From JBCCAG01 sp050330955 (GTDB lineage Bacteria; Cyanobacteriota; Cyanobacteriia; CAKZMO01), in contig JBHJHJ010000136.1 of the NCBI GenBank assembly GCA_050330955.1, positions 1-17,655 on the forward strand: DNA of 17,655 nt. Direction: 5' to 3'. The position numbers were made by a program, and so were the translations under genes. This document shows, one piece after another, positions 13,269-17,655 of this stretch. The notes below the pieces were generated by a model, which saw only the letters and a list, made by a program, of their open reading frames with translations, did not search any database and was not told the DNA's origin. Within the stretch, counting starts at the first letter, position 1. The number at the start of each line of letters is the position of its first letter.

Positions 13269-13880
13269 TTAATTCAGCACGCGTTTCAAGTTAAGCGTAA
13301 ATCCCGGCAAAACCCCTTCCCCTGAGAGCGTACTTGGATTTTCCAAGACCTCGACTGGTTGCCCCAGGCGATAGACCTCCACCAGCTTACTTTTGGGGTC
13401 AATTAGCCAGCCTAGCCGCGCACCGTTTGACCTATATTCTTCCATTTTCCCACGGAGATCCTTGAGACTATCCGTTTTAGAGCGTAATTCGATCACGAAG
13501 TCAGGGCACAGCGGAACAAACCCTTCCCGGTGCTCGGGCGTTAGAGCTTCCCAGCGTTCTTTGCGGACCCAAGAGGCATCGGGAGAGCGATTAGCGCCAT
13601 TTGGCAGCTTGAATCCAGTCGATGAATCAAAGGCTTCCCCAAGTCCATCGTTCGCTTCAAACCAATTACTCAGTTGACCGCTGATGCTCAGGTTTCGCCT
13701 ACCAGCCTCTCCTCCCGTTGGTGGGCTCACAATCAGCTCTCCTATCTCATTCCGCTCTAGTCTGAGGTCTGGGTTCGCAGCAGCCAGAGCCTCAAACTGC
13801 TCCGAAGTGACTTGTAGTGCAACTTCGCTGGGGAGCTGAAGTGAGAGGGGTTTGCGTTGACGAGTCGCCTGTGCCGTCAT
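13269..13880 (-). CDS. Uma2-family (DUF820) putative restriction endonuclease-like protein
   Basis: A 203-residue protein with the layout of the Uma2 family, a PD-(D/E)XK-fold group hugely expanded in cyanobacteria. Visible parts are the N-terminal TSEQFEALAAANPDLRLE segment, ELIVSPPTGGEAGRRN (49-63), the acidic SPDASWVRKERW (99-110) with Asp101, and CPDFVIELRSKTDSLKDLRGKMEEYRSNG split over 125-153, with Glu131 as the second acidic residue and a nearby Lys/Ser. The later GWLIDPKSKLVEVYR (157-171) is also typical. The DNA target and role are unknown; members are often found next to mobile or repeat-rich DNA but also singly. The ATG start has GAGGT five bases upstream. It diverges from purF. 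Confidence 0.85.
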   Translation of the reverse strand: MTAQATRQRKPLSLQLPSEVALQVTSEQFEALAAANPDLRLERNEIGELIVSPPTGGEAGRRNLSISGQLSNWFEANDGLGEAFDSSTGFKLPNGANRSPDASWVRKERWEALTPEHREGFVPLCPDFVIELRSKTDSLKDLRGKMEEYRSNGARLGWLIDPKSKLVEVYRLGQPVEVLENPSTLSGEGVLPGFTLNLKRVLN

Positions 13881-14114
13881 GATCTACCTCACGCTGATGA
13901 CACCGCAACTTTATTCTAAATGCCAAGATGGTCGTATGAGGAGGGATGCTCTACGTGTTGGGTTAGAGTCTTCCAGACACTGGCCATCCCCAGAAGCCGT
14001 GCGTGCAGGATGACTATCATTGCCTTTGTTACGGTATCTTGAAGGGGCTAGTGTTAATGATTCCTTAAACTGCGCTACGCTCCTCTTCTCTGCGTTCCCA
14101 CCACCTGCCTTCCT

Positions 14115-15647
14115 ATGTCTTTACCGCCAGAGCCATCGACTACCCCTGCCGCCGCTACTCCTGAGCCCGATGCAATGCGGATTACTTCAGAGGACGTCGC
14201 CCGTCACCCCATCGAAACGCTTTCCGAAAAGCCCCAAGAGGCCTGCGGCGTATTCGGTGTCTACGCCCCGGAGGAAGCTGTCGCAAAACTCACCTACTTT
14301 GGCCTGTTTGCGCTGCAGCATCGCGGGCAAGAGGCGGCAGGGATTGCTACCTTTGAGGGCGATCAAATCCACCTTCATAAGCAATCTGGATTGGTCAATC
14401 AGGTGTTCAACGAGGCCATTCTCAATACCCTGCCGGGCCGTCAAGCCATCGGACACACCCGCTACTCCACCACGGGCTCCAGCCACGCCGCCAATGCCCA
14501 GCCTGTTGTGGTTAAGACCCCGCGCGGCCCCTTCGCCCTGGCCCATAACGGTAACCTGGTCAACGCCTTTGAGCTGCGTCAGGAGCTCTCTACTGGGGTG
14601 GACCTCCAAACCACAACCGACTCAGAAATGATTGCCCTCGCCGTGGCAGAGGCGATCGCCCAAGGCATGGACTGGATTGATGCGACGGTCGCTGCGCTGA
14701 AGCGGTGCCGTGGGGCCTTTAGCCTCACCATGGGAACGCCTGCCGGGATTATGGGGGCGCGAGACGCCCAGGGCATTCGTCCCCTGGTGCTGGGGCAGCT
14801 CGAAGAAGGTGGTCCCTACGTCCTGGCTTCTGAGACCTGCGCCCTCGACATCATCGGCGCCAAGCACATCCGCGACATCCTGCCTGGCGAGCTAGTGTGG
14901 ATTGACGACGCCGGGGTGAAATCCATTCAGTGGTCTGCCCCCGAGCGCAAGCTCTGCGTGTTCGAGATGATCTACTTCTCCCGCCCTGACAGCGTTGTGG
15001 ACGGGGAGACCCTCTACAGCTACCGCATGAGACTGGGCCGTCGGTTGGCCCAAGAGTCTCCGGCTGACGTAGACCTAGTAATGGGCGTACCCGATTCTGG
15101 CATCCCCGCTGCCATCGGCTACTCCGAGGCCTCCGGCGTTCCCTACGCTGAGGGGCTAATCAAAAATCGCTACGTGGGCCGCACCTTCATCCAGCCCACC
15201 CAGGCTATGCGGGAATCGGGCATTCGCATGAAGCTCAACCCGCTGCGGGACGTCCTTACCGGCAAGCGGATCGCCATCATTGATGATTCGGTGGTGCGGG
15301 GCACCACGAGCCGAAAAATTGTTAAAGCGCTGCGGGACGCCGGGGCCACTGAGGTGCATATGCGCATCTCCTCTCCGCCGGTCACCCACCCCTGCTTCTA
15401 CGGCATCGATACCGACAACCAAGATCAATTGATTGCGGCCAAGCAGTCGGTGAAGGACATTGAGCGTCACATCGAGGCAGACTCCCTTGCCTATCTGAGC
15501 TGGGAGGGCATGCTGGACGAGTCTCGGCAAAACCGCGATCGCTTCTGCTCCGCCTGCTTCACCGGGGACTATCCCATTGAGGTGCCGATGGCGGTGAAGC
15601 GCTCAAAGCTGATGCTGGAGAACCTGTCGCAGCCCGCGACGGTTTAA
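14115..15647 (+). CDS. purF: Amidophosphoribosyltransferase (glutamine PRPP amidotransferase)
   Basis: A 510-residue protein that catalyses the first committed step of purine synthesis, making phosphoribosylamine from PRPP and glutamine. The N-terminal nucleophile hydrolase domain begins at Cys44 (ACGVFGVYAP), so the first 43 residues are a propeptide that must be removed. QHRGQEAAGI (68-77), GHTRYSTTG (113-121) and AHNGNLVN (143-150) are glutaminase motifs. IAIIDDSVVRGTTSRK (386-401) is the PRPP-binding loop. Cys242, Cys427, Cys478 and Cys481 match the ligands of the Bacillus-type iron-sulfur cluster, so this is the Fe-S class that is oxygen- and processing-sensitive. The ATG at 14115 has no ribosome binding site; Met21 is an alternative start with a shorter propeptide. 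It stands alone here and ends 13 bases before the convergent lysC stop. Confidence 0.95.
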   Translation: MSLPPEPSTTPAAATPEPDAMRITSEDVARHPIETLSEKPQEACGVFGVYAPEEAVAKLTYFGLFALQHRGQEAAGIATFEGDQIHLHKQSGLVNQVFNEAILNTLPGRQAIGHTRYSTTGSSHAANAQPVVVKTPRGPFALAHNGNLVNAFELRQELSTGVDLQTTTDSEMIALAVAEAIAQGMDWIDATVAALKRCRGAFSLTMGTPAGIMGARDAQGIRPLVLGQLEEGGPYVLASETCALDIIGAKHIRDILPGELVWIDDAGVKSIQWSAPERKLCVFEMIYFSRPDSVVDGETLYSYRMRLGRRLAQESPADVDLVMGVPDSGIPAAIGYSEASGVPYAEGLIKNRYVGRTFIQPTQAMRESGIRMKLNPLRDVLTGKRIAIIDDSVVRGTTSRKIVKALRDAGATEVHMRISSPPVTHPCFYGIDTDNQDQLIAAKQSVKDIERHIEADSLAYLSWEGMLDESRQNRDRFCSACFTGDYPIEVPMAVKRSKLMLENLSQPATV

Positions 15648-15660
15648 GTTGGGCTTACCC

Positions 15661-17499
15661 TTACGACGCAACCTGCGTCGAGTGCTTCGACAGCTCAAAG
15701 GCGTCGTGCACCGCCTGCAGCGCGGCCTTCCCGTCTGACTCTGCCACTACGCAGGTAATCTTAATTTCAGAGGTGGCAATCATCTGAATATTGATCTGCC
15801 GCTCCGCCAAGGCCGAAAACATCTGCGCGGCCACGCCGGGACGCCTGACCATCCCCGCTCCTACCACGCTCACCTTGGCGATCGCCGTGTCGATGGTGAC
15901 ATCATAGGTACCCAAATCCGCCGCAATGCCCTGGAGCGCCGCCTGGGCCACTGCTGCATCCGCCTGTGCCACCGTAAAGGCAATGTCGCGGGTGGCGATC
16001 CCATCCACCAGGCGACACCGCTGGGACTGGATAATGGTGTCTACGCTGATGTAGCGATCCGCTAGGGTGGTGAAAATTAGCGACGCCATTCCCGGCTGAT
16101 CGGGCACGTGGCGGATAGCCACCCGCGCCTGCTTGGCGTCGAGGGCGACTCCCCGTACTGGGGGCGCTGCAGGCTGCTCCGTTTCCCCCGCCCTCGCCTT
16201 CACCGCCCCAGACTCCCCCGGCAAGTGGGACTGGCGAATATTGAAGCAGCGGCAAAGGGCCTCCACAGCGCGATCGCAGTCGTCCGCGCTGATGGCGCAG
16301 CTCACCTTCACCTCCGAGGTGGAGATCAAGCTAATATTCACCCCCGCCTCCGCCAAGGCCGCGAACATCTGCGCCGCCACCCCCGGTCGCCCGATCATCC
16401 CGGCCCCCACCACACTAATTTTCGCCGTGCGCCGGTCGGTAACCACCTCTGCCTGGTCCAGCGCCAGGGGAGACTGCCGCAGAGTGGGGGTAATGGCCTC
16501 GGCCACCGCCTCAGCCCGGTTGACGCTGCGGTGGTCTACGGTGAAGGCAATGTCGTTGAGGTTGCCGTCGTGAATAGACTGAATGATTAGGTCCACGTCT
16601 AAACTCTGGGCCGCAATCTCGCCAAACAGGCAGGCGGCAATGCCGGGGCGGTCGGGGATGCGCAGCAGGGCAATCTTGGCCTGGTCGGTATCCACCTCGA
16701 TGGCGTCAATGGGGTTAGCCAGCTCAATGCTGTTGAGCGATCGCGGCTGAATCAGGGGAGACACCACGCGGGTGCCCGGCTCGTCGGTCCAGCTTGAGCG
16801 CACCACCAGCGTCAGCCCGTAGTTGCGGGCGATTTCCACCGCTCGGGGGTGGAGCACCTTGGCCCCTAAGCTAGCCAGCTCCAGCATCTCGTCAGCGGTG
16901 ATTTCGGTCATGAGCTGGGCGCCTGCCACTAGGCGCGGGTCCGTGGTCAAAATGCCGGGCACGTCGGTGTAGATTTCGCAGGCGTCTGCCCCCAGCGCAG
17001 CAGCCAAGGCTACGGCGGAGGTATCGGATCCGCCGCGCCCCAGGGTGGTGATTTCCAGCTCGTCAGCCGTCTCGCTTTGGGCAATGCCCTGGAACCCGGC
17101 CACCACCACAATTGCCCGCTCTGACAGGTGCCGCTGAATGCGATCGACGCGAATCTGCACGATGCGTGCCCGGGTGTGGGCCGCCTCGGTGACGATGCCC
17201 ACCTGCGCCCCGGTGAGGGACACCGCCGGGTGCCCCTTGGCCTGGATGGCCATACTCAGCAGGGCGATGGACACCTGCTCCCCAGTGGACAGCAGCATGT
17301 CCATTTCGCGGCGGCTGGGATCGGGGGTGATTTGGTTGGCGAGCCCCACGAGCTGGTCCGTTGTCTTGCCCATGGCCGACACGACGACCACCAGCGAGTG
17401 TCCCTCTGCCGCTGCTTGAATGGCCCGGTCGGCTACGGCCTGAATGCGCTCTACGGTCCCGACGGAGGTGCCGCCAAATTTTTGTACGATGAGTCCCAT
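15661..17499 (-). CDS. lysC: Aspartate kinase with four ACT domains
   Basis: A 612-residue aspartokinase that phosphorylates aspartate at the head of the lysine, threonine and methionine pathway. Kinase motifs are KFGGTSVG (7-14), STGEQVS (71-77) and a TTLGRGGSDTSA segment near 150-162. The C-terminal ~350 residues carry four ACT modules in two tandem pairs. Each pair has a PDxPG half (RIPDRPGIA; HVPDQPGMA) and a VGAGM half (VGAGMIGRPGVAAQMF; VGAGMVRRPGVAAQMF), joined by an Ala/Pro/Glu-rich linker near residues 430-455. This duplicated regulatory region is the cyanobacterial form known from Synechocystis, giving concerted lysine/threonine feedback. The start is ATG with MGLIVQKFGG; a weak AGGA lies upstream. 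An inverted repeat, GGGGCGG / CCGCCCC (17532-17552), sits in the leader region. Confidence 0.95.
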   Translation of the reverse strand: MGLIVQKFGGTSVGTVERIQAVADRAIQAAAEGHSLVVVVSAMGKTTDQLVGLANQITPDPSRREMDMLLSTGEQVSIALLSMAIQAKGHPAVSLTGAQVGIVTEAAHTRARIVQIRVDRIQRHLSERAIVVVAGFQGIAQSETADELEITTLGRGGSDTSAVALAAALGADACEIYTDVPGILTTDPRLVAGAQLMTEITADEMLELASLGAKVLHPRAVEIARNYGLTLVVRSSWTDEPGTRVVSPLIQPRSLNSIELANPIDAIEVDTDQAKIALLRIPDRPGIAACLFGEIAAQSLDVDLIIQSIHDGNLNDIAFTVDHRSVNRAEAVAEAITPTLRQSPLALDQAEVVTDRRTAKISVVGAGMIGRPGVAAQMFAALAEAGVNISLISTSEVKVSCAISADDCDRAVEALCRCFNIRQSHLPGESGAVKARAGETEQPAAPPVRGVALDAKQARVAIRHVPDQPGMASLIFTTLADRYISVDTIIQSQRCRLVDGIATRDIAFTVAQADAAVAQAALQGIAADLGTYDVTIDTAIAKVSVVGAGMVRRPGVAAQMFSALAERQINIQMIATSEIKITCVVAESDGKAALQAVHDAFELSKHSTQVAS

Positions 17500-17531
17500 G
17501 GTATGGCAATCCTGAATGATTTGTGAGAGGA

Positions 17532-17552
17532 GGGGCGGGGACAGGCCGCCCC
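17532..17552. promoter_or_regulatory. Hairpin in the lysC leader region
   Basis: GGGGCGG (17532-17538) and CCGCCCC (17546-17552) form a 7-bp GC-only stem with a seven-base loop, 33 bases upstream of the lysC ATG. It could be a leader structure or just part of an intergenic repeat cut off by the window end. Confidence 0.3.
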
Positions 17553-17655
17553 ACCAAAAACCAAAAAAAAAATAGAGATTTTGTATAAAAAAAGTGAATG
17601 GTTTTAAAAAAAATTATACAATAAATAATAAAAATAAAAACAAAAACCCAAAAAT
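17553..17655. other. A-rich low-complexity window end
   Basis: From about 17553 the composition changes abruptly from GC-rich to A-rich with poly-A runs, AATAAATAATAAA-like strings and few G or C. No gene or known repeat is visible. The style differs from every other intergenic stretch here, including the AT-rich 4273-4985 gap, and suggests low-quality sequence at a contig end. Confidence 0.6.

Noticed and set aside
14020..14631. 203-codon plus-strand frame overlapping the start of purF
   Set aside because: It is out of frame with purF, Ser/Pro/Arg-rich, and purF is certain.

Overview
The window is from a cyanobacterium, probably a filamentous Leptolyngbya- or Nodosilinea-like lineage; the species cannot be named from sequence alone. 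Three things point there: many copies of the HIP1 octamer GCGATCGC inside genes, a set of typically cyanobacterial proteins (phytol kinase, aspartokinase with four ACT domains, lipoprotein with SLH repeats, Uma2 nuclease, response regulator fused to a thioredoxin-reductase-like enzyme), and GC-rich coding DNA separated by short palindromic repeats.

Left part (1-3154): the 3' end of a small unknown protein, an alpha/beta hydrolase (+), and a convergent gene for a response regulator / glutaredoxin-like / thioredoxin-reductase-like fusion (-) that seems to have lost both redox CxxC motifs.

Centre (3385-10636): the most interesting block. A glycosyltransferase closely resembling the alginate polymerase Alg8 sits directly downstream of a one-TM HlyD-like protein that could play the part of Alg44. 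It carries an extra C-terminal segment that looks like a short right-handed beta-helix. Two paralogous PL14-type polyuronate lyases flank the pair: a predicted lipoprotein or exported form on the left (-) and an RTX-repeat form on the right (+). A 713-base AT-rich region separates the left lyase from the synthase operon and holds a cluster of ACAGGT/ACCTGT half-sites. I read the block as a candidate synthase-dependent system that makes, exports and trims an alginate-like or other polyuronate exopolysaccharide. The family assignments come from motif recall; the system-level reading is inference. No sugar-nucleotide enzymes, outer-membrane porin, acetylation genes or PilZ domain are in the window.

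Right part (10700-17655): housekeeping and envelope genes. Phytol kinase and a small membrane protein form a minus-strand pair. An SLH lipoprotein and a Uma2-family protein are convergent. purF and lysC are convergent with only 13 bases between them. The last ~100 bases switch abruptly to A-rich low-complexity sequence, which looks like a contig-end artefact.
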